Position numbers and translations under genes: made by a program. A model generated the notes under the pieces. The model saw only the letters and a program-made list of their open reading frames with translations, did not search any database and had not been told where the DNA came from. A stretch of DNA of 64,000 nucleotides from Myxocyprinus asiaticus (lineage: Eukaryota; Chordata; Actinopteri; Cypriniformes; Catostomidae), in the NCBI RefSeq assembly GCF_019703515.2, contig NC_059348.1:20107656-20171655 (forward strand), in the 5' to 3' direction. Numbering within the stretch: the first letter of the stretch is position 1; each line of letters starts with the position of its first letter. Of this stretch, positions 44,851 through 55,977 are shown piece by piece.

Positions 44851-44874
44851 CTGTTTGTTGTTGTTGTTGTTGTT
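44851..44874. repeat. (TTG)n microsatellite
   Basis: About seven TTG units near the 5' side of the ORF1-like gene. Confidence 0.9.
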
Positions 44875-45801
44875 ATGGTTGTTCTTGTACGGCGAGGGTT
44901 TGACATCGATGTGAATCCCTCACGCGATTGTTTGCTGTTGTTGTGGAGGTTCCAGATCAGCAGATGTTTGAGACTGATGCAATAATACGTGTAAAACACA
45001 GAGGACAAAACAAATGCACACAGTCAAAATGCGAGATGTAGACAAGCTGAAAAAAGGTGCGCACGGTAACACACGCAGTTGAAACAGTAGAAAAGCGGAA
45101 CAAACACGTGGTAAAACGGTACAGGATAAAACGATGAACATAGAGGAATAAGCAATGCTAAGCAGGCTAGCAAGCTACAAACAGACTTGTGCAGCGTGCC
45201 GGCAGTGACCGGAACAGGAAACTTTCCCCACACGATTGGTGGCTGTTAATCACCATTTCACAATGATTAAGACACCTTATGGACATCATACATTATGACG
45301 CAGCCAACTAATAATACCAATTGAAATTTTAAAAACTCGCCCAAGAACGAAAGTCAAAACTTGATGCTCAAGGTAGCCTAATCTTAAGTACAGCATGAAT
45401 GTTTTGTGAAATATATTATTAAATGAAGTGTTGGATACATCTCTTGAACGGACATTCAAAAAACATAATTTTCCAATAATCTACCAAGGAGGTTTATAAT
45501 ACTTGGAAAAAGCTATCTGATCATATTTGCGATTTAAATGTTGCTTGCAATAAATTTCACTGAATGCTCAAAACACTTTGAAAACTCCTGATGTTGCTAT
45601 AACAATGCAAAAAGCACTTACCAATTTAATTGAAGTCAAAATCAGCCCTCCTTTCCTGTTTAATAAATTAAGCAATCACACGGTCATGCAGAACGTCTCA
45701 GGTTTATGAATCCATATAGATCTCTTCTCAATGGCGATAACGGTAGAAAAAATATTTATTTAGTAGGCATGTTAGGCCAACATAGAAGAGAATTCACCAC
45801 T

Positions 45802-45805
<4 letters not shown>
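44875..45805. other. tnk2 large-intron sequence, no gene recognised
   Basis: 44875-45240 may be the 5' leader of the LINE remnant. 45240-45805 is AT-rich with nothing recognised. Confidence 0.4.

Positions 45806-45857
<52 letters not shown>
45806..45857. repeat. (TA)n microsatellite next to the hAT-like insertion
   Basis: About 52 bp of TA dinucleotides. A second TA tract lies at about 54334-54353 on the far side of nest 1, which suggests the hAT-like element inserted into one TA-rich tract. Confidence 0.95.
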
Positions 45858-45860
<3 letters not shown>

Positions 45861-46789
45861 TAGTGCCCGACCGATATATCGGTCTGCCGATATTATCAGC
45901 AGATATTAGCCTTTCACCGATATATCGGTATCGGCGTATATGTTTACCGATATGTGCAGATTTGACAATTTTTTTCAGAACATATAATGCAGAAAACAAT
46001 GCGTTATAATTGGTGTCATTGTGTAGTTTGTCCAGCAGAGCGCGCTCCGACTCCACTGTTTACAGAGCTGACTCTGAACTGACGGTGGCTCTGCATACAG
46101 GGCGGAGTTGAGCAGTGTCTTCACGGTAAGTTGCTAACTAGTTTGTGAAATACATACTGGAAAGTTAATAAAAAATGACCCCTTCATTTTCCCTTTCCAA
46201 TATAACTAATATAACGTTAACCCTGTCCCTGACAACCATGTCACTCATGTCTATTTGCTGTTAGCCAGCTATAGTGTGTCAGTGCAGTCAGTAAAGTAGC
46301 AGATTGAAAGGTAAACATCAGAGCATCTTTTTGCAGCTCAGCAGACAACGGTGTGGTGGTGGATTGTGTCTGTTGAGTGTTTATTTCACGCTATGCTGTT
46401 ACCTAGTTGGTGAGACGCAATGCTGGAAAGTAAATAAACAACGTCCATCTTTTACTCTCCGTGACAACAAGCTTATAGCTAACTAGCTAACCACATAGCT
46501 ACTTTCATTGCTTGCCAGCTGAGTGGAAGCTAATGAGTAAACATGTATTCACCAAACTTTTGTTTTGTTTAGGATTCAGTTTGGTACCCCGTTCAACCGA
46601 ACAATTCCAGTCATTGCATTTATAAAATGTAATATTTAAAAGTCTGGTTTTCCACCATTGAAAGTTTCCCCTGAACTTGTATAGCAGAATACGGTGTAAC
46701 ACCGCTGCCGCTGTTTTCCTCATGTCTTGTCAGGTGTAAATGCTTCTTGTTTTACAACCCGCCAATAACTGACTGGCAGTATTAACACA

Positions 46790-47064
46790 GTCAGCATTTG
46801 ACTGATACTAAACAGTACTACTGATGTTTATTTAGCTATTTATTTTATTTTTATTTATTCTTTATTTTAATGGTCAGCATTTGACTGATACTAATCATAC
46901 AGTACTGATGTTTATTTAGCTATTTATTTAATTTGAATTTATTCTTTATTTTAATGGTCAGCAACTGACTGATACCAAACATACTATACTGATATTTATT
47001 TAGCTATTTATTTTATATGAATTTATTCTTTATTTTAATGGTCAGCAACTGACTGATACTAAAC
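46790..47064. repeat. 84-bp tandem repeat, 3.3 copies
   Basis: Units start GTCAGCA(TTT/ACT)GACTGATAC at 46790, 46873, 46957 and 47041 (83, 84 and 84 bp, then a partial unit). Each contains TTTATTTAGCTATTTATTT and ends TTCTTTATTTTAATG. Part of the hAT-like shell. Confidence 0.95.
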
Positions 47065-47625
47065 TGTGGCCAGTTGCACCAGCTGTACGTAAGTTAAAAC
47101 TTAGCCTAGTTGTGGCGTAAATGGGCACTAAGTCACAATTTACGCACTACTAAATATTTGAGCATTGCACCATTAAACTTAGGTAGGACGTAACCCTACT
47201 TATGAACTAAATATTTATGGAAGACTCCGACCAGGAGTAACGGTTGGAATAAAAAAGCAGAATCATATTTAATGACATCAGTGAGCTCATGTTTTGCGTG
47301 ACAGGCATCAATCATTTCACATACAGTATGATGTTGACATTTACGAGAGAGAAAAAAACCTTACTTTTAAGTGGCTTTTCAGCATGAAACCGTTCTAACG
47401 GTGTAGTTTTCAGGATGCGTCACCCGGTGTCAAGTTTCAATACATTCACAATATATATAGGATATTAAAATGAATAAATGTCTATTTTCCCAGCCTGTTG
47501 TATTAGTATTTATTTATCACCCCTTATTTATTTTAGATACAGTTCCTATTTATTGTTATTTACACAGGGCAAATATATTTATCAAATCTACTTTTATTAC
47601 ATATCATATTTTAATGGGGATATCA

Positions 47626-47765
47626 GTTCCCTATCTGTCACTCACACGACGTTGGTGTCGATGTAGTGACACTAGGGGTCACTCTTGGGAGCGGTATTTG
47701 CATGCCACTCCCCCAAACATACGGGTATAAAAGGAGCTGGTATGCAACCACTCATTCAGATTTTC
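47626..47765. repeat. DIRS-C left inverted terminal repeat
   Basis: GTTCCCTATCTGTCACTCAC to GCAACCACTCATTCAG. Compared with the right repeat and with DIRS-D it lacks about 48 bp just before GGTATTTGCATGCC, including the inverted CCAAT pair. Confidence 0.85.
47696..47734 (+). promoter_or_regulatory. promoter-like block in DIRS-C left repeat
   Basis: Octamer ATTTGCAT at 47696-47703 and TATAAAAGG at 47726-47734. The upstream CCAAT pair is deleted here. The Gag ATG follows at 48003. Confidence 0.5.
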
Positions 47766-48002
47766 TCTTCGGAGCCGAACGGTCATGCTCACTGAGCTGA
47801 ATACTACTGTTCATTCACCTGCTGGATCTGACGGCGCATTTCAGCGGCTTCTCCCTCCTCTGCACCGGTGCACTGCAGAGAATGCCCCTGGGCGCTTCGG
47901 CAGAAAAACTAGAGAGTATATTTTCTGAAAGAGCATTTTTTTCCCCTCTAAAAGAGTATATATTTCTCTAAAAGAGCGCACACACGGAACGTCTTTTTAA
48001 AG

Positions 48003-49885
48003 ATGCTTTTCCGATTGTGTGTTATTCCTGGTTGTGCTCGTTATCTCTCGCCTTCTAACGGTCACGATCACTGTCTTTCGTGTCTGGGCACTGCTCACGC
48101 GGAGACAGTGTTCGTGGATGGTCACATTCTCAGTGCGAGAATGTGTCCATGGCAACGTTGCGGTCGCGGCTCGCCTTCGTAAGGAAGCGAGCCACCCCAG
48201 AGGCTCCCGCCTCGGTCCTTTTACCCACGGGTTTGAGGCCAGCGCGGCTAGCACTGGGGGCGATTTGGGGACCCCAATGGGACCGCCTCCGCCGGGTATC
48301 CCCCCGCGGACCTCCCATTCCCCAGCACGCTCGTCTGCCCCGATCGGGCTTCTGGGTGAGTCCGCCGGCTCGTCTCACGGCGAGTTCGACCTCTTATTCG
48401 GAGCCCGCGAAAGTGATGAGCTCTCGAGCGCAGCATCGGAGAGCGGGCTCGTCCAGTCGGAAGCCTCGGCTGGGCTCCTCCCTTCGGGGTCGATCGCCCA
48501 GTCACAGGCTGATGCGGAGATGACGACATGCTTTCCCGGACAGCCGCGAGCGTCGGTTAGAGTGGATTTCACCGCTCTTCCCTGAACCCTCGCGGCTCTG
48601 TGATTGGTTCCTAGGCTCGCGGCACCGCTCAAAGCCACGCCCCGCCCCGTTCCTTTCTTCCCGGAAGTGCATGAAGAGCTGACAAGGTCGCGGGAGGCAC
48701 TTTTTACTGCCCGGTCCCGATCTTTTCAGCTTACCCGCTCTCACTACCCTCGATGGTGGGGCGGCCAAGGGTTATTCGGCAATCCCCCGGTGGATAAAGG
48801 CGCTCGCGGTGCACCTATGCCCGCAGAGCGCCGCCACCTGGCGTGGGTGCCCAAAGCCCCCGTCCAAGGCCTGTAGGTTTACGTCGTCTCTGACGGTCAA
48901 AGCCTACGGCGCTGCTGGACAAGCAGCCTCCGCCCTGCACGCCATGGCTCTCCTGTAGTCCGCCAAGGCGCTAAAGGAACTGCACGAGGGTAGTTCCGCC
49001 CCGGGATTGATGCAGGAACTGCGCTCGGCGGCCGACCTCGCTCTCCGAGCGACGGAGGTCATGGCGCGGTCTCCCGGGCGGACGATGGCCACACTAGTGG
49101 TCCAGGAGCGCCACCTTTGGCTCAGCCTGGTCGAGATGGGTGAGGCCGACAGGACACGATTCCTTGCTGCCCCCATTTTCCAGGCGGGCCTATTCGGCGA
49201 CACCGTCGAGGACTTTGCCCAGCAGTTCTCGATGGTAGAGCAGTAGATGGATGCTAGCCGGCTTGTCCTGCCCCGGCGTGGCTCAAGATCCCCCCATCTA
49301 CTCATCGCCGAGGGCGTCCCCCTGCGGTGACTGCACCGGCTCCGCCGCAGCCCGCCCCTCCGGCCCGGCCCTGGCGTGGAGCCCACCGCAGGAAGCCGAC
49401 GCCACCCGTCTCACAGCCGGCACCAAAGAACCCACGGAGGTCTTCGAAGCGCCCCTGAGACGGGCGACCCAGGGACAACAAAACCCGCTGCTCTGGAGCT
49501 GGTAAGCAGATCTTCTTTTTGTTACCTTTTGCATTTAATTGCGCTGCATGCCCAAGTGGCTGCAGTACTCAAGAGCTCCGCAAGAGTGGTTTCCTTGTTC
49601 CCTGGGTCACATATTCGGTGTGTACGGCTGGCATCACGACCACCGTCCACCACTCCATTTTGCAGGTTGGCGCAACAGCGGCGGTCTCCCGCCCTGAGCG
49701 CCCAGCTGTGGCACAAATCCGCCCCCGATGTGACAGTCTCCACGGGTCATGAGGACAGGCCTCTTCCTCCCCCGTCCCAGGCTGTTCCGGGGGTGGTCAC
49801 AAGGAGCCAGGTAAGTGCTTCGATGTCCTCGGACTCAGCACGGCCACGATGTGGTGTGGCACCTCAAGCTCCGCCCCGCCGCTAG
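48003..49885 (+). pseudogene. DIRS-C gag-like gene, broken
   Basis: ATG at 48003 opens MLFRLCVIPGCARYLSPSNG, then HDHCLSCLGTAH, the Cys/His pattern shared with B. A frameshift near 48118 moves ENVSMATLRSRLAFVRKRAT into another frame; more breaks follow. An Ala/Leu-rich helical block (about 48900-49240) and a proline-rich basic tail (49300-49500) are visible. A TAG in the helical region (48957-48959) and a second (49243-49245) also interrupt it. Probable RNA-binding, particle-forming protein in life. Confidence 0.7.
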
Positions 49886-49921
49886 GCCCCACCTGCCGGT
49901 ACATCCGATGACGTTGTCCCT

Positions 49922-50706
49922 TTGGTCCCCCTTGCGCGGAACTCGGATGCATGGCTTGCGCTTTCCAGTCCGTCGCGAGGGCTGGTCCGGACCGTCCGAC
50001 TCGGCTGCACGATTCACTTCGCTGGGCATCCGCCCAGGTCCAGCGGTGTCCACTTCACCTTGGTGAAAGATGGAAACGCTGCTACCTTGCGCGGAGATCG
50101 CTACCCTCCTACGGAAGGACGCGATAGAACCTGTCCCTCCAGCCGAGATGAAGAAGGGTTTTACAGCCCCTACTTCATTGTACCGAAAAAAGGCGGTGGG
50201 TTGCGGCCAATCTTGGACCTGCGAGTACTGAACCGGGCCTTACACAGACTCCCGTTCAAGATGCTGACGCAAAGACGCATTCTAGCGAGCGTCCGGCATC
50301 AAGATTGGTTCGCGGCGGTAGACCCGAAGGATGCGTACTTTCACGTCTCGATCCTTCCTCGACACAGACCCTTCCTGCGGTTTGCGTTCGAGGGTCAGGC
50401 GTATCGGTACAAGTCCTCCCTTTCGGCCTGTCCCTGTCTCCTCGCATCTTTACGAAGGTCGCAGAGGCTGCCCTTGCCCCGTTAAGGGAGGTGGGCATTC
50501 GCATTCTCAACTATCTCGACGACTGGCTAATCCTAGCTCACTCTCGAGACGGGTTATGCGCACACAGGGACCTGGTGCTCTCACACCTCAGCCGACTAGG
50601 GCTTCGGGTCAGCTGGGAAAAGAGCAAGCTCCTCCCAGTTCAGAGCATCTCTTTTCTCGGTTTGGAGTTGGACTCAGTCTCCTTGACGGCGCACCTTACG
50701 AAATAG
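49922..50706 (+). pseudogene. DIRS-C reverse transcriptase, frameshifted
   Basis: YFIVPKKGGGLRPILDLRVL near 50170 and VDPKDAYFHVS near 50320 (the usual Leu after VD is Pro here) lie in one frame. A one-base loss near 50413 shifts VLPFGLSLSPRIFTKVAEAA and YLDDW (50512-50526) into another frame, which runs to a TAG at 50704-50706. The catalytic Asp residues survive. Confidence 0.8.
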
Positions 50707-50718
50707 CGCGCCCAGTCG

Positions 50719-51400
50719 GTGCTGGCCTGTTTGAAGGCGTTCAAACAGAAAACAGTGGTTCCACTGAAACATTTTCAGAGGCTCCTGGGGCATATGGCGT
50801 CCTCGGCGGTGGCCACCCCGCTCGGGTTGATGCATATGAGGCCGCTTCAGCACTGGCTCCAGACTCGAGTCCCGAGACGGGCATGGCGCCACGGGACACA
50901 CCGCGTGGCCATTACGTCGGTCTGTCACCGTCTTTTCAGCCCTTGGACCGACCTCTCGTTTCCACGAGCAGGTGTTCCGCTAGAACTGGTCTCCAGGCGC
51001 GTCGTGGTCACAACAGACGCCTCCAAAATGGGCTGGGGCGCTGTTGGCAACGGGCACGCAGCCGCCGGCCTCTAGACGGGTCCGCAGCTGCGTTGGCACA
51101 TCAACTGCCTCGAGTTGTTGGCAATTCTGCTCGCCCTGCGGAGGTTCCGGCCGTTGATCCAGGGCAAGCACGTGCTAGTTCGGACAGACAGCACGGCAGC
51201 GGTAGCATATGTCAACCGCCAAGGCGGTCTGCGCTCCCGCTGTATGTCATAACTCGCCCGCCGTCTCCTCCAACGGAGTTAGCAGCACCAAGTCGCTGCA
51301 AGCCACTCACATCCTGGGCAACCTCAACACTTCGGCGGACGCGCCGTAACAACAGGTTACCCTCAAGGGAGAGTGGAGACTCCACCTTCAGGTGGTCCAG
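50719..51400 (+). pseudogene. DIRS-C RNase H, broken
   Basis: VVVTTDASKMGWG near 51006 (first Asp), a TAG at 51073-51075, then in another frame WHINCLELLAILLALR (Glu) near 51090 and VRTDSTAAVAYV (Asp) near 51177. More stops follow before 51400. Confidence 0.75.
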
Positions 51401-52800
51401 CTGATTTGGAGTCGATTCAGTCAGGCACAGGTGCACCTGTTCGCCTCCCAAGAATCCTCCCACTGCCCGCTCTGGTACGCCCTCACCGAGGCCTTCCTCG
51501 GCATAGACGCGCTGGCACACAGCTGGTCCCCTGGCATTCGCAAATATGCGTTTTCCCCAATGAGCCTGCTCGCACAGACCCTGTGCAAGGTCAGGGAGGA
51601 CGAGGAGAAGGTCGTCCTGGTAAGCACCCTACTGGCCCGCCCAGATGTGGTGCTCGGACCTCACGCTCCTCGTGACAGCTCCCCCCAGGCAAATTCCCCT
51701 GAGAAAGGCCCTTCTTTCTCAGGGAAGGGGCACCATCCGGCACCCGCGCCCAGACCTCTGGAATCTCCATGTCTGGCCCCTGGACGGGACGCGGAAGACC
51801 TAAGCTGTCTCCCACCTGCGGTGGTAGACACGTTCACTCAGGCTAGGGCTCCCTCTACGAGGCGCCTGTATGCCTTGAAGTGGTGTCTGTTCGCTAAGTG
51901 GTGTTCTTCCCATCAGGAAGACCCCCAGAGGTGTGCAGTCAGATCAGTGCTTTCCTTCCTGCAAGAGAGGTTGGAAGGGAGGCTGTCCCCTTCCACCTTG
52001 AAGGTGTACGTTGCTGCCATAGCAGCACACCATGACGCAGTTGACGGTAAGTCCTTAGGGAAGCATGATCTGATCATCAGGTTCCTAAGAGGCGCCAGGA
52101 GGCTGAATCCCTCCAGGCCACGCCTTGTTCCCTCATCGGACCTCTGTAGTTTTTCAGGGTCTACAGAGAGCCCCCTTTGAGTTTTGCAGTCAGCCGGGCT
52201 TAAGGCACTCTCCTTGAAGACTGCCCTCCTGGCTGCGCTCACTTCCATTAAGAGGGTAGGTGACCTGCAAGCGTTCTCTGTCAGCGAAACGTGCCTGAAG
52301 TTCGGTCCGGGCTATTCTCACGTGATCCTGAGACCCCCGACCGGGCTATGTGCCCAAGGTTCCCACCACTCCTTTTAGAGACCAGGTGGTGAACCTGCAA
52401 GCACTGCCCCAGGAGGAGGCAGACCTAGCCCTGTCGTTGCTGTGTCCGGTGCGCGCTTTACGCATCTATTTGGATCGCACGCAGAGCTTTAGAATCTCTG
52501 AGCAGCTCTTTGTCTGCTTTAGTGCACAGCGGAAAGGAAGCGCTGTCTCCAAGCAGAGGATCGCCCACTGGCTCATTGGCGCCATAACTATGGCATGTCT
52601 CGCCCAAAACATGCCGCCCCCGGTAGGGCTACGAGCCCATTCTACCCGTGGTGTAGCGGCTTCTTGGGCCCTGGCCAGAGGTGCCTCTCTAACAGACATT
52701 GCAGAGCAGCGGGCTGGGCAACACCCAACACCTTTGCAAGGTTCTACAACCTCCAGGTGGAACCGGTTTGGTCCCAGGTAGTGGCACGCAACACAAGCGG
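51392..52800 (+). pseudogene. DIRS-C tyrosine recombinase with preceding linker, broken
   Basis: The open stretch 51392-52180 (262 codons) carries the VHLFAS...HCPLWYAL block, a proline-rich linker and the recombinase N-terminal domain (LSCLPPAVVDTFTQARAPST, then SVLSFLQERLEGRLSPSTLK). A 2-base loss near 52143 breaks the frame. The first catalytic Arg region (LTSIKRVGDLQAF) is near 52240; an extra C near 52337 breaks the frame again; the core (LLCPVRALRIYLDR) and HxxR box (AHSTRGVAASW) follow near 52640. A further 1-base loss near 52700 displaces the Tyr motif (FYNLQVEPV). At least three frameshifts. Confidence 0.85.
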
Positions 52801-52804
52801 ATAA

Positions 52805-53550
52805 GCCCGGGATAGCCGGCTGGGTGTATCGCTTGCACATAGCGCCTTCCACCTCCTTGTGAGCTGAAGACGTGCGCTGTTAATTCCCAGTAGTGTTCAC
52901 AAAAGTTGTTCCCTGGTTGACTTCCTCCGAGCCCTGTGGCAGTCGAGTTTTCGGAGAGACTCGCTGCCGGCCCAGTACACGCGCTAACTAAGAGCCCGGT
53001 TCTGGGGTAGGTGCTCCGCATGTGGCGGTTCCCTGTAAGGCTAACCCCATGCGATCTATAACTTCCGCTAGTTCGTTTCCCTACTGGCAAACTGCGTCTT
53101 CCTTGGGCAGAGCCCCTCAGTCTCCATGTTGTAGTAACTCCTCCCCCATTGGGTAGGATCTACCTTGAAGGCTCTCCACATGGTTGGAAAGACCATGTGA
53201 TGTATTCTTCCACTTAAATACCCCCCCCCCTCTTGGGGCGAGGTGTGGTCTCCGCGGTGTCCTCCCCTTGGGAGGGACACCCCCCGACTAGACCTGGCGG
53301 CCCAGTCGGATAATCCCCCTTCTTTTTTAGGGAGTGGAGAAAGAGAAGGGGAAAGAGGCCACGACTGGGTTAAGCCTGTCTCTATCTCTGGGTAGTCGAC
53401 TTGTCCCCAAAAAGGGCCGTTCGACACTCATAACTGTGTTGGGGGAGGTTACGTGTCGACCTGGTGTGCTGGCTATGAGGCACACAGCAAGTCTGCCCAC
53501 CACACACCGCCAGTTCACGTAACACAGTTCAGCCTTGTGGCGTTTTGTAT
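52805..53550. other. DIRS-C 3' non-coding region
   Basis: About 0.75 kb between the recombinase and the complementary region, with C-runs near 53221 and 53280. Its counterpart in DIRS-D (59995-60737) is colinear and similar. No coding motif. Confidence 0.6.
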
Positions 53551-53661
53551 AGGGACCCCTAGTGTCACTACATCGACACCAACGTCGAGTGAGTGACAGA
53601 TAGGGAACGTCATGGTTACTGGTGTAACCTCCGTTCCCTGATGGAGGGAACGAGACGTTGG
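53551..53661. repeat. DIRS-C internal complementary region
   Basis: Two joined halves. 53551-53608 is the inverse of the left terminus (47626 onward), ending GACAGATAGGGAAC. 53609-53661 is the inverse of the extreme right end (53879-53936), starting GTCATGGTTACTGGTG. This is the diagnostic DIRS arrangement: the region can hold both cDNA ends together for circle formation. Confidence 0.9.
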
Positions 53662-53710
53662 TCCCTCCTGCCACAACGCTGAACTACCCGCTGAAATGGC
53701 CGGACCTTAT

Positions 53711-53936
53711 ATCGGCTCCTCAGAGTAAAACCTGAATGAGTGGTTGCATACCAGCTCCTTTTATACCCGTATGTTCGGGGGAGTGGCATGCAAATACCAC
53801 TCGCCAATTTTCATTGGCCTTTTATCAAAGACCAGAGGTGTCTCGGGCTCCCCAGAGTGACCCCTAGTGTCACTACATCGACACCAACGTCTCGTTCCCT
53901 CCATCAGGGAACGGAGGTTACACCAGTAACCATGAC
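53711..53936. repeat. DIRS-C right inverted terminal repeat with extension
   Basis: Inverse of the left repeat (GAATGAGTGGTTGCATACCA onward), then CTCGTTCCCTCCATCAGGGA and the right-end extension GTTACACCAGTAACCATGAC. It keeps the 48 bp missing from the left repeat. Confidence 0.9.
53757..53795 (-). promoter_or_regulatory. promoter-like block in DIRS-C right repeat, facing left
   Basis: On the minus strand: octamer ATTTGCAT (53788-53795) and TATAAAAGG (53757-53765), with the inverted CCAAT pair upstream near 53805. It would drive transcription leftward through the element and onward in the tnk2 sense direction. Confidence 0.45.
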
Positions 53937-54333
53937 GTTATTGCAACTGACAGTTACGTGAACAAACAAGGTTTGAACATCAACCGTAACAAGATCAAAT
54001 TGAAGTTCACGGCTTTTTAACACTTCTATGTATAAATATGAAGGCTGTTTATTAGATCAATACAGGTAAACGTCATATTATGCTACTACGCATTACTTTA
54101 CGGAGAGCTTACGACCAACTAGTTAAGTCTTGCCTTAAGAACAGGTGGTGCAACCATATTAAGCACTGACTTAGTTACAAACTAACTAGTAGTTACTAAG
54201 CCCTTAGTGTGAACTTTACGTCCCAACTTACATGAGAACTTACGCACAGCTGGTGCAACCCTAACCTGATGTTTTCCCTCTCTAAAATCGGTATTGGTCT
54301 CAAAAATCCCATATCGGTCGGGCTCTAATATAG

Positions 54334-55053
54334 ATATATATATATATATATATGTATATGAAGGGCCTATAATAAATATAATACAGATTTAAATTAAGTT
54401 TTAAATAAATTGCATTATTGTAACAGGAGAATAAAGTATTGATTAGACAACACAAAAAGAACTCAGTATATTATTTGTTTTATTCTAATATCATTGAACA
54501 AGCCTACAGTTGACAGCAATCTGTTTAAGATAGAGTTCATCAATGTGTCCAGTTCTCACAGTACTCGTTAAACAGTTCTTGCATTCCGTCACACAGTTAC
54601 ACAATTCTTACTTTACGACTGCGATATTTTTTAATTGTCAATCTATGTACATGTGCATGTCTCAGACGGACGCATTTGGAGTGTCTCACTGGTATTCAGC
54701 ATCTTAAACACCATATTTTTAGGATGCTGCATTATGTTAAAAGTGGTGGAAACTTCGAAAATCGTGTCTCAAGATTCCTGGATTCTGTTGTGCTTCACTC
54801 ACCTGTTGTGCTTCCTCAATGATCAGTTCTCATTCTGGTGCTGCACTGCTTGAGAGGTATGTTGAGGCGCGCAGCCACCAATTGACGTGGCTCGTAAAAA
54901 CAGATGCAAGGCTAACTCAAGCTTGAAGTTCTAGTATGGTAGGAGAGTTATGGAATTTACGTATGCGTCAGGGTTAATTGTGGTTTATTATGGCATGGTT
55001 AATTGTGTAAATTTAGTTTTGGAATTTAGTTTCACTTTGTTTTGGAACAGAGC
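54334..55053. other. tnk2 intron sequence between the two nests
   Basis: Starts with a short TA tract (to about 54353), then AT-rich unique-looking sequence. No gene or element recognised. Confidence 0.4.
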
Positions 55054-55336
55054 CAGGGTTGCTGCAGTGTTTTTAAGACCTTTTTCAAGACCTGAACAAA
55101 TAAAATTAATACCATATCCCCATACCAAAACAAATCCACACAATCTAAAAAAAAAAAAAAAAAAAAAAATCATGTATCACAGCCTCTTAAACAGGCGGGG
55201 GCACATATTCAACATGGCTTTAACATTGCTTATCAGTAAACAGGGTACGATATATTCAAGTTTAAAATACTCAATACCTGTTTTCCACATACTATGTATA
55301 TCACATTAAAATTGGTTTATATAAGTAAATACAAAT

Positions 55337-55412
55337 TAGAGGTCAACCGATATTGGATTTTGCTGATAAGATTATTTGTTAAAAGAAATTAATAGGCCAA
55401 TAGTTTTTAAAA
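55337..55412. repeat. hAT-like left-end fragment
   Basis: TAGAGGTCAACCGATATTGG resembles the terminus of the nest 1 shell but is a distinct subfamily. Only the end is present. Confidence 0.45.
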
Positions 55413-55423
55413 TTAGTAACCTA

Positions 55424-55852
55424 GGGGGACCTGGGTAGCTCAGCGATACTGACGCTGACTACCACGCCTGGAGTCGCGAGTTCGAATCCAGGTTGTGCTG
55501 AGTGACTCCAGCCAGGTCTCCTAAGCAACCAAATTGGCCCGGTTGCTAGGCAGGGTAGAGTCACATGGGGTAACCTCCTCATGGTCGCGATTAGTGGTTC
55601 TTGCTCTCAATGGGGCGCGTGGTAAGTTGTGCATGGATTGCGGAGAGTAGCATGAGCTTCCACATGCTGAGTGTCTCCGCTGTGTCATGCACAGCTAGTC
55701 ACGTGATAAGATGTGCAGATAGACTGTCTCAGAAGCGGAGGCAACTGAGAATTGTCCTCCACCACCCGGATTGAGGTGAGTAACCGCGCCACCACGTAGT
55801 GGGAATTGGGCATTCCAAATTGAGGAGAAAAGGGGATAAAAAAAAAATAAAT
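55424..55852 (+). mobile_element. tRNA-derived SINE
   Basis: A tRNA-like head with A box TAGCTCAGCGA (55436-55446) and B box AGTTCGAATCC (55479-55489), an unrelated body of about 340 bp and an A-rich tail (GGGGATAAAAAAAAAATAAA). Recognised as a family common in cypriniform and related fish. Internal Pol III promoter boxes look intact. About 125 bp upstream of DIRS-D. Confidence 0.85.
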
Positions 55853-55977
55853 AGTAGCCTATATTAAATGTACTTAGTCTTTCCTTCCTGTGATGGGGAG
55901 GGCCAGACAGAGGCTACAAGAGTCCAAACTGAATTAATATATACCAATAACCAGGAAAAAAGAAAAGAAAAAGATTT

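Larger units (their letters stand above)
47626..53936 (+). mobile_element. DIRS-C: structurally complete DIRS retrotransposon
   Basis: 6.3 kb. Order: left terminal repeat (47626-47765), Gag-like gene, RT, RNase H, tyrosine recombinase, internal complementary region (53551-53661), right terminal repeat inverted (53711-53936). The trinucleotide GTT stands at both insertion edges (47626-47628 and 53937-53939) and there is no longer duplication, as expected for recombinase-mediated insertion of a circle. Antisense to tnk2. All coding frames are interrupted. Confidence 0.9.
47073..54259. mobile_element. terminal-repeat DNA element, middle shell of nest 1
   Basis: GTTGCACCAGCTGTACGTAA at 47073 is inverted as TTACGCACAGCTGGTGCAAC ending at 54259 (one mismatch). 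Without DIRS-C it is about 0.88 kb and non-coding. Superfamily not determined; flanking duplications unclear. DIRS-C is inserted in it at 47625/53937. Confidence 0.7.
45861..54327. mobile_element. hAT-like non-autonomous element, outer shell of nest 1
   Basis: Left end TAGTGCCCGACCGATAT at 45861, right end inverted as TAGAGCCCGACCGATAT ending at 54327. The flanks are ATATAAAT (45853-45860) and ATATAGAT (54328-54335), an 8-bp duplication with one difference, as expected for hAT. Without its inserts the element is about 1.3 kb. It contains a tandem 84-bp repeat array and no transposase. Confidence 0.75.

Noticed and set aside
46790..47064. CRISPR-like repeat array
   Set aside because: Units are contiguous 84-bp tandem repeats without spacers, in a vertebrate transposon.
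49243..49505. Host proline-rich gene at the GC-rich segment
   Set aside because: Colinear with the gag tail of DIRS-B and DIRS-D; it is element sequence.
55424..55500. tRNA gene
   Set aside because: A and B boxes are present, but the sequence continues into a SINE body with an A-rich tail and does not fold as a clean tRNA; it is a tRNA-derived SINE.
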